64,000 nt of DNA from Billgrantia ethanolica. GTDB lineage: Bacteria > Pseudomonadota > Gammaproteobacteria > Pseudomonadales > Halomonadaceae. The DNA lies in NCBI RefSeq assembly GCF_021404305.1, contig NZ_JABFTX010000005.1, positions 1-64,000 on the forward strand. The letters are read 5' to 3'. Numbering within the stretch: position 1 is the stretch's first letter; every line of letters starts with the position of its first letter. The notes beneath the pieces were generated by a model. That model searched no databases. It was not told the DNA's origin and was given only the letters and a program-made list of their open reading frames with translations. The translations under genes and the position numbers were made by a program. Shown here piece after piece: positions 34,173 through 42,612 of this stretch.

Positions 34173-35548
34173 AGACGCTATTTTCCAATGCCACCGTGAT
34201 CACCATGGATCCCGAGCTCGGCGACCTGGCCAACGGCCAGGTGCTGGTCGAGGGCGACCGCATCCTGGCCGTGGGCCATGACCTGCCCGCCGAGGGGGCC
34301 GAGGTCATCGACTGCCGCGGCGGCATCCTGATCCCCGGCCTGGTCAACGCCCACCTGCACACCTGGCAGACCGCCCTGCGCGGGGTGGCCGCCAACTGGA
34401 CGCTGCTCGAGTACTTTCGCCACGTCCACCGCGGCCTGGCGACGCTCTTCTCCCCCGACGACATTTATATCGCCACCCGCATGGGGGCCCTCAACCAGCT
34501 CAACTGTGGCACCACCACCCTGGGTGACTGGTGCCACAACAACCCCACCCCCGCGCATACCGATGCGGCGGTGCGCGGGCTCAAGGAATCCGGCATCCGG
34601 GCGCTGTTCTTCCACGGCTCGCCCAAGCCGGACCCCAAGCCGGGCCAGCCCCACTTCAGCGAGATCCCGCATCCCCGTGGCGAGGTCGAGCGCCTGCTCC
34701 AGGGCGAGCTCTCCGACCCCGAGGGGCGCGTCACCCTGGGGATGGCCATCCTCGGGCCGCACTACTCCACCCTGGAGGTCAGCCTGCAGGACTTCGCACT
34801 GGCCAAGGAGTTCGGCCTGGTCGCCTCCATGCACCAGGGCGGCGGCGAGGCCGTCAGCCCCGGCGGCTGGGACGTGATCGAGGAGCGGGGGCTGCTCGGG
34901 CCGGACATCAACATCGTGCATGGGCAGAGCCTCAGCGACGCGCAGCTGGCGAGATTCTGCGCGCAGGGCGTGACCTTCTCCATCGCCCCGGAGAACGAGA
35001 TGACCCAGGGGCACGGCTTCCCGATCACCGGCCACGTTCGCCGTCACGGCGGCGTGGTCTCCCTGGGGGTGGACCTGGAGTCGGTGATCTCCGGTGACAT
35101 GTTCACGGTCGCCCGCATGGCGCTGGGCATGCAGCGCTCGCTGGACAACGACGCCTCGCGGCGCGAGCAGGGCGGCATACCCGACACCTCGACCATCCGC
35201 ACCCGCGAGGCGCTTGAGTGGATCACCCTCGACGGCGCTCGAGCCCTGGGCCTCGAGGAGCGAATTGGCAGCCTGACGCCGGGCAAGCAGGCCGACATGG
35301 TGCTGCTGGATACCAGCCTGTTGAACATGCAGCCGGTCAGCGACCCGGTCTCTACCGTGGTCATGCAGGCGAGCCTGGCCAACGTCGACAGCGTCATGGT
35401 GGCGGGGGAGTTCCACAAGCGCCACGGCAGGCTGCTGGCCGACGTGGCGGACGGCCTCGGTCACCTCGACGCCTCCGGCCAACGCATCTACGGCGAACTG
35501 ATGTCACGAGAGCGGGAATCCCGAGCACAAGGGGAGAGAGCCCAATGA
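34169..35548 (+). CDS. amidohydrolase family protein (ATZ/TRZ-like deaminase or chlorohydrolase)
   Basis: 459 aa, cytosolic TIM-barrel amidohydrolase. Metal-ligand motifs in order: GLVNAHLHTWQTALRG (HxH), SMHQGGGE (His), VHGQSLSD (His), LGVDLESV (Asp). The subtype resembles ATZ/TRZ and guanine-deaminase-like enzymes that remove amino, chloro or alkylamino groups from rings. Its place between maleylacetate reductase and an intradiol dioxygenase suggests it acts on a ring or ring precursor imported by the ABC system. Exact substrate unknown. ATGA overlaps at both ends. Confidence 0.88.
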   Translation: MKTLFSNATVITMDPELGDLANGQVLVEGDRILAVGHDLPAEGAEVIDCRGGILIPGLVNAHLHTWQTALRGVAANWTLLEYFRHVHRGLATLFSPDDIYIATRMGALNQLNCGTTTLGDWCHNNPTPAHTDAAVRGLKESGIRALFFHGSPKPDPKPGQPHFSEIPHPRGEVERLLQGELSDPEGRVTLGMAILGPHYSTLEVSLQDFALAKEFGLVASMHQGGGEAVSPGGWDVIEERGLLGPDINIVHGQSLSDAQLARFCAQGVTFSIAPENEMTQGHGFPITGHVRRHGGVVSLGVDLESVISGDMFTVARMALGMQRSLDNDASRREQGGIPDTSTIRTREALEWITLDGARALGLEERIGSLTPGKQADMVLLDTSLLNMQPVSDPVSTVVMQASLANVDSVMVAGEFHKRHGRLLADVADGLGHLDASGQRIYGELMSRERESRAQGERAQ

Positions 35549-36498
35549 GCACGACAAGCGCTATGACCACGACGAGCCCCATGACCACGTCGAACAAGGT
35601 GGCCTGGATCGGCCTCGGCAAGCTGGGCCTGCCCATGGCCGCGCGGATCGCGGCGGCGGGGACCCCCGTCCAGGGGTTCGACCTCAGCGCCGAGCGCATG
35701 GTCCTGGCCGAGCAGGTCGGCATCACTGCTCACCTGTCCCTGGCTACCGCCGTCGAGGGGTGCCGCCTGGTCTTCGTCTCGATTCCCGATGACCGGGCGC
35801 TGCTGGGCTTGCATCTGGGGCCTGACGGGCTGGTCGAGGCGATGGCCCCGGGCAGCGTGCTGATCGAGACCAGCACGGTGAGCATCGAGGCCTCCGCCCG
35901 GGTGGCCGAGGCCGCCGACGCGCGGGGCATCGCCTATCTGCGCAGCCCGGTGTCGGGGAACCCCGTCGCCGCCGAGTCCGGCACCCTGTCGGCCATGGTC
36001 TCTGGCCCACGTGAGGCCTTGGAGGAAGCCGTGCCGGTGATGGCCGCCTTCACCAAGGCCCAGTACTGGCTCGGCGACGCTGAGCAGGCCCGCTACGCCA
36101 AGCTGGCGATCAACCTGATGATCGCGGTGAGCGCCGGCATGATGGGCGAGGCCCTGGCCATGGCCCGCAAGGGCAACATCGGCTGGGAGGCGATGCTGGA
36201 CCTGATGGCCGACAGCGCCGTCGGCTCGCCGATGGTCAAGTACAAGACCCAGCCGCTGAAGGATCGCGACTTCACCGCCACCTTCTCGGCCGCCCAGATG
36301 GCCAAGGACCTGGACCTGATCCTCGGCTGTGCCCATGCCGACGGTGTCGCCGTGCCGCTTGCCGCCCAGATGCGCGAGGCCTACAGCTCGCTGATCGGCA
36401 CGGGCCACGGCGAGGACGACTACATCGCCACGATCCACCATACCGAGCGGCTGTCTGGGCTGCCGGCCTTCGAGAGCGCCACCGGCGCCAGGGAATGA
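35545..36498 (+). CDS. NAD(P)-dependent oxidoreductase, 3-hydroxyisobutyrate dehydrogenase-like
   Basis: 317 aa from ATG 35545 (4-bp overlap with the amidohydrolase gene, GGGGAGAGAG upstream). Rossmann motif GLGKLGLPMA after a Thr/Ser-rich N-terminus; family substrate segment RSPVSGNPVAAESGTLSAMVSG and the catalytic lysine motif KLAINLMI. HIBADH-type enzymes oxidise beta-hydroxyacids; here the substrate is unknown but should belong to the imported compound's pathway. The N-terminal repeated MTT(T)S could contain alternative starts seven or thirteen codons later. Confidence 0.9.
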   Translation: MSTTSAMTTTSPMTTSNKVAWIGLGKLGLPMAARIAAAGTPVQGFDLSAERMVLAEQVGITAHLSLATAVEGCRLVFVSIPDDRALLGLHLGPDGLVEAMAPGSVLIETSTVSIEASARVAEAADARGIAYLRSPVSGNPVAAESGTLSAMVSGPREALEEAVPVMAAFTKAQYWLGDAEQARYAKLAINLMIAVSAGMMGEALAMARKGNIGWEAMLDLMADSAVGSPMVKYKTQPLKDRDFTATFSAAQMAKDLDLILGCAHADGVAVPLAAQMREAYSSLIGTGHGEDDYIATIHHTERLSGLPAFESATGARE

Positions 36499-36502
36499 CG
36501 AG

Positions 36503-37366
36503 ATGCGAAACCTGAATGCCGTGAACATCACGGATGCCGTGATCGAGCAGTTTTCCGGCTGCAGTGACGAGCGCCTGAAGCAGGTACTCAATAGCCTGGT
36601 CACCCACCTCCACGCTTTCATCCGCGACGTGGAGCCCACCGAGCAGGAGTGGACCCAGGCCATAGACTTCCTGACCCGCACCGGCCAGATGTGCGACGAC
36701 AAGCGCCAGGAGTTCATCCTGCTCTCCGACACCCTGGGCGTGACCATGCTGGTCGATGCCATCAATCACCACAGCTCGGACCCCATGGTCTCCGAGAGCA
36801 CCGTGCTCGGCCCCTTCTATGTGGCCGACCCGCCCGAGGCCGCCCAGGGCGAGTCGATCGACTGGAACGTCGAGGGGGAGCCCTTCTTGGTGGAGGGGCG
36901 GGTGCACAACGAGCGCGGCGAGCCCCTGGCCAATGTCGTTGTGGATGTCTGGCAATCGGACAGCGAAGGGTTCTACGACGTCCAGAAGGAGCTCGAGGGC
37001 GCCTCGCTGCGGGCCAGGTTCACCACCGATGCCCAGGGGCGCTATGCCTTCTGGACGGTGACCCCCTCGCCCTATCCGATCCCCACCGACGGCCCGGTCG
37101 GCAAGATGCTGGAACTCACCGGTCGCCACCCTTATCGCCCCGCACACGTGCACTTCATGCTGATGGCCGAGGGCTTTGACACCCTGGTGACCCAGGTCTT
37201 CGCCGAGGACGACCCCTATCTCGACTCCGACGCCGTCTTCGGCGTCAAGGATTCCCTGGTCAGGGAGTACCAGCTGCTGCCGCCGGGAAAGGCACCGGAT
37301 GGACGGTCGATGGACGTTCCCTTCCGCCATCTGACCTATGACTTCGGCCTCAAGGCGAGCCGCTAG
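36503..37366 (+). CDS. intradiol ring-cleavage dioxygenase, probable hydroxyquinol 1,2-dioxygenase
   Basis: 287 aa, Fe(III) enzyme that opens hydroxyquinol to maleylacetate. Iron ligands line up with catechol 1,2-dioxygenase: Tyr158 (SEGFYDV), Tyr191 (SPYPIPTDGP), His215 and His217 (RPAHVHF). An N-terminal helical dimerisation region (about 1-100) is typical of the catechol/hydroxyquinol group. Hydroxyquinol is favoured over catechol because maleylacetate reductase is in the same operon and no muconate cycloisomerase is present. Starts 4 bp after the previous stop. Confidence 0.9.
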   Translation: MRNLNAVNITDAVIEQFSGCSDERLKQVLNSLVTHLHAFIRDVEPTEQEWTQAIDFLTRTGQMCDDKRQEFILLSDTLGVTMLVDAINHHSSDPMVSESTVLGPFYVADPPEAAQGESIDWNVEGEPFLVEGRVHNERGEPLANVVVDVWQSDSEGFYDVQKELEGASLRARFTTDAQGRYAFWTVTPSPYPIPTDGPVGKMLELTGRHPYRPAHVHFMLMAEGFDTLVTQVFAEDDPYLDSDAVFGVKDSLVREYQLLPPGKAPDGRSMDVPFRHLTYDFGLKASR

Positions 37367-37421
37367 TCCCACTGCAAGACGACCCCCTGAAGCCAACACC
37401 ATTCAGCAAGAGGAAAGCGAC

Positions 37422-38012
37422 ATGACGGCTATCGACAACACCGCGATCAAGACCCTGTTCACCGAAGCGCGAACCCACAACGTCTGGCAGGATCGTGACG
37501 TCAGCGACGAGACCCTGCACGAGCTCTACCGCCTGATGCACTTCGGCCCGACCTCCATGAACTGCCAGCCCACGCGTATCCTCTTCCTCAAGAGCCAGGA
37601 AGCCAAGGAGCGTCTCAAGCCCGCGCTGCTGCCCGGCAACCAGGAGAAGACCATGAAGGCACCGGTGGTGGCCGTGCTGGGCTTCGACACCGAGTTCCAC
37701 GACCACCTGCCGCGCATGTTCTCCCACAACAAGGACGCCAAGTCGCTGTTCGAGGGCAAGCCGGACTTCATCCACGCTACCGCCTTCCGCAACAGTTCCA
37801 TCCAGGGCGGCTACTTCATCCTGGCGGCGCGTGCGCTGGGCCTGGATGCCGGGCCGATGTCCGGCTTCAACAATGCCGCCGTCGATGAGGTGTTCTTCCC
37901 CGACGGCAAGGTGAAGAGCAATTTCCTCTGCAACCTGGGCTATGGGGATGTCGAGGCGCTCTTCCCGCGGCAGGAGCGCTTCGCCTTCGAGGAGATCTGC
38001 GAGGTGCTGTAA
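37422..38012 (+). CDS. HadB/RutE family nitroreductase-fold reductase
   Basis: 196 aa from ATG 37422 (GAGGAAA upstream), equal to RutE in length. FMN-dependent nitroreductase fold: FGPTSMNCQPTRILFL near residue 40 and ALGLDAGPMSGFNNAAVDEVFFP near 145. The family includes malonic-semialdehyde reductase RutE and HadB/TcpB, proposed quinone reductases encoded with hydroxyquinol dioxygenases in chlorophenol pathways. Beside a hydroxyquinol-type dioxygenase, reduction of hydroxybenzoquinone is the better guess. Last gene of the operon before a strong terminator. Confidence 0.88.
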   Translation: MTAIDNTAIKTLFTEARTHNVWQDRDVSDETLHELYRLMHFGPTSMNCQPTRILFLKSQEAKERLKPALLPGNQEKTMKAPVVAVLGFDTEFHDHLPRMFSHNKDAKSLFEGKPDFIHATAFRNSSIQGGYFILAARALGLDAGPMSGFNNAAVDEVFFPDGKVKSNFLCNLGYGDVEALFPRQERFAFEEICEVL

Positions 38013-38084
38013 ACCCGCTTCCGGGAGGTGGCACTCGGTGCCGTGAGGCATGCCCTTCATGGGCGACAATGCCATGCTCCGATT

Positions 38085-38112
38085 GGGCCGTGTTCGCCAC
38101 GGCCCTTTTTTT
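38085..38112 (+). terminator. rho-independent terminator ending the catabolic operon
   Basis: Perfect 8-bp stem GGGCCGTG / CACGGCCC, 5-nt loop, then seven T. It lies 73 bp after the HadB/RutE-family stop and 27 bp before the TauE start, so it marks the end of the 9.6-kb operon. Confidence 0.88.
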
Positions 38113-38139
38113 CTATCTGGTCAGAGAGCAGAGGCCCGC

Positions 38140-38877
38140 ATGCTGTACGACTGGCAGTTCATCGTGTTGCTCATCGTCGCCGTGCTGATTACCGGCATCT
38201 CCAAGTCGGGCTTTGCCGGCGGCGTCGGGGTGGTGGCGGTGCCGCTGATCTCGCTGAAGGCCAGCCCGGTCTTCGCCGTGGCCGTGATGCTGCCCTTGCT
38301 GATCGTGATGGATCTGTTCAGCCTCAAGGCTTGGTGGCGGCACCGGGTAGGTCCCGTGCTATGGCTGATGTTTCCCCCGGCGGTGCTGGGGGTGGCGGTC
38401 GGCTACCTGACCTATGGCCGCTTCGACGAGGCGCTGCTGAAGGTGCTGCTGGGGGTGTTCTCGATCCTGTTCGGCCTGTGGGGGCTGCTCAAGCCCTTTC
38501 GCGGCAGGGTTCTGCCCACCTGGGCAGGTGCGCTGAGCGGCGGTGTCGCCGGCTTCACCAGCTTCATCGCCCATGCCGGGGGACCGCCGCTCAATTTCTA
38601 TCTGCTGCAGTGCCGGCTTACCCGGGAGCAGTTTCTCGCCACCGCGGTGGTCTTCCTGGCCGCCACCAACCTGGTCAAGCTGGTGCCCTACGGCATGCTG
38701 GGCCTGCTGAACGTCGAGAACCTCACCATCGCGCTGCTGCTGATCCCGGTGGCCTGGCTGGGGGTGCGCCTGGGGCTGGTCATTCAGAAGCGCCTGAGCG
38801 GGGAGCTCTTCTTCCGGGTCATCCTGGTCCTGTTGCTCCTGCTGGGCATTCGGCTGATCGTCGACGGCTTGGGGTAG
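38140..38877 (+). CDS. TauE/SafE family sulfite/organosulfonate exporter-like membrane protein
   Basis: 245 aa from ATG 38140; an earlier in-frame ATG at 38050 would translate through the terminator hairpin and is rejected. About 8 membrane segments; family motif ITGISKSGFAGGVGVVAVPLIS in the first helix region and GFTSFIAHAGGPPLNFYLL in the second half. TauE/SafE proteins export anions such as sulfite or sulfoacetate. Possibly exports a pathway by-product, but it is outside the terminated operon. Confidence 0.88.
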   Translation: MLYDWQFIVLLIVAVLITGISKSGFAGGVGVVAVPLISLKASPVFAVAVMLPLLIVMDLFSLKAWWRHRVGPVLWLMFPPAVLGVAVGYLTYGRFDEALLKVLLGVFSILFGLWGLLKPFRGRVLPTWAGALSGGVAGFTSFIAHAGGPPLNFYLLQCRLTREQFLATAVVFLAATNLVKLVPYGMLGLLNVENLTIALLLIPVAWLGVRLGLVIQKRLSGELFFRVILVLLLLLGIRLIVDGLG

Positions 38878-38956
38878 CCGAGCTGGCGCCGCGTTTGCCG
38901 TCAGTGTCTGAGGGGCGCTATCTTGGTGAACCCCCTTCATCCTCCTCGAGGCGATC

Positions 38957-40729
38957 ATGAGCGACCTCCCTGACGAGAGCCATCCCGAGGGGCCCTACGA
39001 CAGACTTTCCCAGACGCCGAGGCCCAAGCTTTCCAACACGGAGCTCTCCCGTTTCATCGATTTCATCGAGAAGTTCGAGGAGGAAACCGAGCATGCCCTG
39101 TCGCTGAGCCACGGCTACCGGGAGATGCGCATGATGCTCCACCTCATGCGCAACCATCTGGCCGGCCGGCTGACGACGCCCACCTCACTGGCGGCTGCCT
39201 CCGGGCTCTCCTACGGCACCGCCAAGCGCGGGATAGAAAGCATCGTCAAGCGCGGACTGATCCTGTCACGGCCCAGGACGAAATCGGGCAAGACCGTCTC
39301 GCTGCATCCCTCGCCCATGATGATCGAGGAGTGGGAGGCCTATGCGCACCGTATCAAGGGCTTGCTGGGCCCCCTGTTCGGCGTGGACCCCGAGTCGGAT
39401 ACCGGGCGACGGATCTTCCTCGATGCGGCCGCGACGGATCGCGTGATCTCTCCGCCGGCGGTACTCTCGGCGCGGCTCGAGATGAAGGGTGGGCTGCGTG
39501 GGCTCATCCACGCCGATCCTACCTTCATGGCAATGCATAACCTCAAGCAGCAGCTGGAATCCATTTTTGGCCTGGAAATCCACAACTCCGCCAGGTCCAT
39601 CGATGACCTGCTCGAGGCGATCCTGGTCAACGCCGGCCGGGCCAAGTCCCGCTACGACCTGGTGGCCTGCGATCTGCCCTGGTTCGGCGAGCTGGCCTCG
39701 AAGGGCATCCTGATGCCCCTCGACCGCTTCATCCGCCGCGATGCCTACGACCTCTCCGACTTCCATCCTGTCGCCGTGCAGAGCACGCGATACGCCGGCC
39801 AGCAGTACGGTATTCCCCTGCAGACCACCCCGGAGCTGCTCTGCTACAGGAAGGACCTCCTCGAGGAGGCGCAGCTTGAGCCGCCGACGACGACCGAGGA
39901 ACTGATCAAGGCGGCCAGGCGGCTGCACGATCCCGCCAGGGGGCGGTATGGCATTGCCTGGAATGCCGCACGAGGTACGCCGCTGGGCCATACCTTCAGC
40001 TTCCTGATGGCCAAGTTCGGCCAGCCGATCGTCAATCTTCGCCGCTGCGAGGGGGGCTACGATTATCAGCAGGCCTCTGGAGAGGATCTGCGGCCGATGT
40101 TCCAGTCGGATGCCGCCTACCGGGCCTGCGAGTACATGCTGGACATCCTCAAGTACTCGCCCCCCAACATCCTCAACATGGCGTGGTATGAACGTGCCCA
40201 GTCCTATGCCACCGGCGAGTCCTGCATGGCCTATTGCTACACGCTGCTGGCGCCGCTCATCGAGTTTGATCGCAAGTCACCGGCCTGGGGCAAGACGGGT
40301 TACCTGCCGCATCCGATCGGCAACCATGGCCGTGCCATCACCCCGATCGGCGGCTATGCCCTGGCCATTCCCGCCAACCTCTCCGAGGAGCGGGTCGAGG
40401 CCGTCTGGACGGCCCTGCGCCACCTGACCTCGGCCAACATGTCCAAGCTCTATATCCTGAACGGCAGCCTGGTGACGCCGCGCTTCAGCGTCAGCCGCGA
40501 CCCGGAGGTGTCGGCGCTGTCGCCGCTGATCGAAATCGTGGATGACATGGCGAGAAAGGACATCCTGCAGGCATGGCCGAGGCCTCCCGTGCCGGGCATC
40601 ACCGATCTGATCAACATCGCCGGACAAGAGATCTTCGAGGTGCTGGACGGGCGGCGTTCCATCAAGAAGGCCCTGTCCTTGGCGCAGGACAGGGCCGATA
40701 GGGTAATGCAGGACAGAGGGTTCTACTGA
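38957..40729 (+). CDS. winged-helix domain fused to an extracellular-type solute-binding domain (putative one-component regulator)
   Basis: 590 aa with no signal peptide or lipobox: the N-terminus is charged and acidic. Residues about 55-105 hold a MarR/winged-helix-like DNA-binding region (TTPTSLAAASGLSYGTAKRGIESIVKRGLILSRP). Residues about 180-540 match family 1 (MalE-type) solute-binding proteins: LRGLIHADPTFMAMHNLKQQLESIFG, YDLVACDLPWFGELASKGILMPLD, GIPLQTTPELLCYRKDLLEEA and PIGGYALAIPA. A cytosolic protein sensing a ligand like a binding protein and binding DNA is the simplest reading. It follows the importer/ring-cleavage operon and is a good candidate for its regulator. Confidence 0.8.
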   Translation: MSDLPDESHPEGPYDRLSQTPRPKLSNTELSRFIDFIEKFEEETEHALSLSHGYREMRMMLHLMRNHLAGRLTTPTSLAAASGLSYGTAKRGIESIVKRGLILSRPRTKSGKTVSLHPSPMMIEEWEAYAHRIKGLLGPLFGVDPESDTGRRIFLDAAATDRVISPPAVLSARLEMKGGLRGLIHADPTFMAMHNLKQQLESIFGLEIHNSARSIDDLLEAILVNAGRAKSRYDLVACDLPWFGELASKGILMPLDRFIRRDAYDLSDFHPVAVQSTRYAGQQYGIPLQTTPELLCYRKDLLEEAQLEPPTTTEELIKAARRLHDPARGRYGIAWNAARGTPLGHTFSFLMAKFGQPIVNLRRCEGGYDYQQASGEDLRPMFQSDAAYRACEYMLDILKYSPPNILNMAWYERAQSYATGESCMAYCYTLLAPLIEFDRKSPAWGKTGYLPHPIGNHGRAITPIGGYALAIPANLSEERVEAVWTALRHLTSANMSKLYILNGSLVTPRFSVSRDPEVSALSPLIEIVDDMARKDILQAWPRPPVPGITDLINIAGQEIFEVLDGRRSIKKALSLAQDRADRVMQDRGFY

Positions 40730-40750
40730 TCCATCTGCAGGCTGGTTACA

Positions 40751-41557
40751 TCACTGTAGAATCATGCCGCCGTCGATCATCAACAGTTGGCCGGTCATGT
40801 AGTCCGATTCGGAGCTGGCCAGGAAGGAGGCCGTGCCGACCACGTCTTCCGGGTAGGAGTAGCGCTTCATCAGGATCATCTTCGCGGCGAGTTCGTCCAT
40901 GGACTGGCCCTGCTTGTCGAACTTGCCGATGCTGACCAGGTCCTTGTCGAGCTGCTCCCAAAGCTCAGTGCGCACAACGCCAGGACCATAGCCGTTTACG
41001 GTGATGTTGTGATCTACAAGTGCCTTCGCCCCGCCATTGATCATGGCCAGTACGGCGTGCTTGCTGCAGGAGTAGGGAACCACGTCATCGAAGGCCTGCC
41101 GGGAAAGGATGGAGCCGACGTTGAGGATCTTGTAGGGGCCGTGCTCCTTGCCCTGTTCAATCATCTGCTTGGCGGCTTCCTGCATGCCGATCAAGCAGCC
41201 CAGCGCATTGACGTCCATGATCTGATGCCAGTTTTCCTCGGTGATATCGAGGAACATCAATGGCTTGTTGATGCCGGCATTGTTGACCATGACATTGAGA
41301 CTGCCGAAAGCCTCAACGGTGGCCTGGACGGCCGCTTTCATTTGATCGCGATCCGTCACATTGAGCTTGACCGAAATGGCTTTCCCGCCGTCCCTTGCGT
41401 TAATGCGCTGGGCCACTTCCTCGCAACCCTCGATGTTGAGGTCGGCCACGCAGACATTGGCGCCCTGGGCGGCATAATGTTCGGCAACGGCTGCCCCCAT
41501 GCCGCGTGCGGCGCCGGTAATCAGGCAGTTCTTTCCTGCTAAACGTGTCTTATCCAT
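40751..41557 (-). CDS. SDR family NAD(P)-dependent oxidoreductase
   Basis: 268 aa, classical short-chain dehydrogenase. Cofactor motif TGAARGMG (residues 15-22), NNAG at NVMVNNAGINKP, catalytic Ser in NVGSILS and YxxxK as YSCSKHA. C-terminal motif SDYMTGQLLMIDGGM is typical. Closest-looking subfamilies act on polyols or acetoin. It is convergent with the HTH/binding-protein fusion and divergent from aroQ. Possible role in polyol or shikimate-type oxidation, unproven. AAGAGGTG lies upstream of ATG. Confidence 0.9.
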   Translation of the reverse strand: MDKTRLAGKNCLITGAARGMGAAVAEHYAAQGANVCVADLNIEGCEEVAQRINARDGGKAISVKLNVTDRDQMKAAVQATVEAFGSLNVMVNNAGINKPLMFLDITEENWHQIMDVNALGCLIGMQEAAKQMIEQGKEHGPYKILNVGSILSRQAFDDVVPYSCSKHAVLAMINGGAKALVDHNITVNGYGPGVVRTELWEQLDKDLVSIGKFDKQGQSMDELAAKMILMKRYSYPEDVVGTASFLASSESDYMTGQLLMIDGGMILQ

Positions 41558-41962
41558 CTGAACACCTCTTGGACTTGTTTAAGGTGGGGGCATGTCAGAA
41601 AGCCATGCCTCAGTTGACATTTTTTTACGACGAATATTCTCTTTTTTCAGGGGCAACCTATTGCCTCCTGTCGATTTAAGCCTGGCGCAACGAGGTCCGA
41701 AATCGCCTTGCTATCACGTATTTTCTATAGCGCTGGGGTGGAATTACAGCTGATGGAGAGGGCAAAATAGCCAGATTGGATTTTTTCCAGTATCAAGTGA
41801 TGTCTAATTGGAAATTCGTTATTGTTTTTCCGCGGCGACCAGGAGTGACGGCCACGCTCCGCCTTGCCGTATGAAATCATGGATACAGAATTTCTTGATG
41901 ATGGTGAGGCGCGTTGGCTGCTCTCTGCAGAAGCCCGCACGATACGTTATGGAGATTGGCGT
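41558..41962. other. 405-bp divergent promoter region, SDR / aroQ
   Basis: AT-richer than its flanks, no supportable gene. One minus-strand frame of 71 codons is low-complexity and overlaps the promoter region, so it is not called. An in-frame extension of aroQ upstream (ATG 41864) is also not supported. No clear operator seen. Confidence 0.55.
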
Positions 41963-42412
41963 ATGATTCAGAACAAGGTCCTGGTACTGCACGGCCCCAA
42001 CCTCAACCTGCTCGGCAGCCGTCAGCCGGAAGTCTATGGGTATGAGACCCTCGACGACATCAACAACTCGCTCTACGAGAAGGCCGCCATCAACGGCTGG
42101 GACATCAAGGCGCTGCAGAGCAACCACGAAGGCGTGCTGATCGATGCCATCCACTCCGCCCGCGAGGACGGCACGGCGGCGATCATCATCAACCCCGCCG
42201 CCTATACCCACACCTCGGTGGCCATCCTCGATGCCCTCAACGCCTTCGACGGCAAGGTAATCGAGGTGCATCTCTCCAACGTGCACAAGCGCGAGAGCTT
42301 TCGCCACCACTCCTATGTCTCGCTGCGCGCCGATGGCGTGATCGCTGGCCTCGGCAGCCAGGGCTACCTGGCGGCGCTGGATGCAGTGATCAATGCCGCC
42401 GCCCAGACGTGA
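41963..42412 (+). CDS. aroQ: type II 3-dehydroquinate dehydratase
   Basis: Interconverts 3-dehydroquinate and 3-dehydroshikimate, 149 aa, dodecameric cytosolic enzyme. Start ATG 41963 with GGAGA upstream matches the family N-terminus (VLVLHGPNLNLLGSRQPEVYG, with the active-site Tyr). NPAAYTHTSVAILDAL and EVHLSNVHKRESFRHHS hold the remaining active-site residues. It could serve biosynthesis, but being beside catabolic genes and far from other aro genes hints at quinate/dehydroquinate catabolism toward protocatechuate, which pcaHG would use. Confidence 0.92.
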   Translation: MIQNKVLVLHGPNLNLLGSRQPEVYGYETLDDINNSLYEKAAINGWDIKALQSNHEGVLIDAIHSAREDGTAAIIINPAAYTHTSVAILDALNAFDGKVIEVHLSNVHKRESFRHHSYVSLRADGVIAGLGSQGYLAALDAVINAAAQT

Positions 42413-42481
42413 AGACCCAGACCTGACGACCTAGACGTGAAGGCCTAGAGGTAAAGCTGATCGGCTGTTTATCTGCCACTG

Positions 42482-42527
42482 ACGTAACGGGCCCGCCCAC
42501 ACAAGCGGGCCCGTTACGTATCTTTTT
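42482..42527 (+). terminator. strong terminator after aroQ
   Basis: Perfect 15-bp stem from 42482-42496 and 42505-42519 (core CGGGCCCGC), 8-nt loop, then TCTTTTT. It separates aroQ from the nap operon. Confidence 0.85.
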
Positions 42528-42612
42528 GTAACAAGCACTTGGGATGCTGGAATATTAGCTACCCTGACATCAGGAGGCTCAATAATAACTAACGGGTAAT
42601 AAGGGGAGAGGC

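Noticed and set aside
38050..38139. Upstream extension of the TauE gene to ATG 38050
   Set aside because: It would translate through a strong rho-independent terminator; ATG 38140 starts directly at the first membrane helix.
41725..41940. 71-codon minus-strand frame in the SDR/aroQ promoter region
   Set aside because: Low-complexity Ser-rich, no ribosome-binding site, lies in an AT-rich promoter region.
42528..42612. FNR or NarL sites upstream of napE
   Set aside because: No TTGAT-N4-ATCAA and only imperfect TACYYMT-like heptamers; not enough to call.
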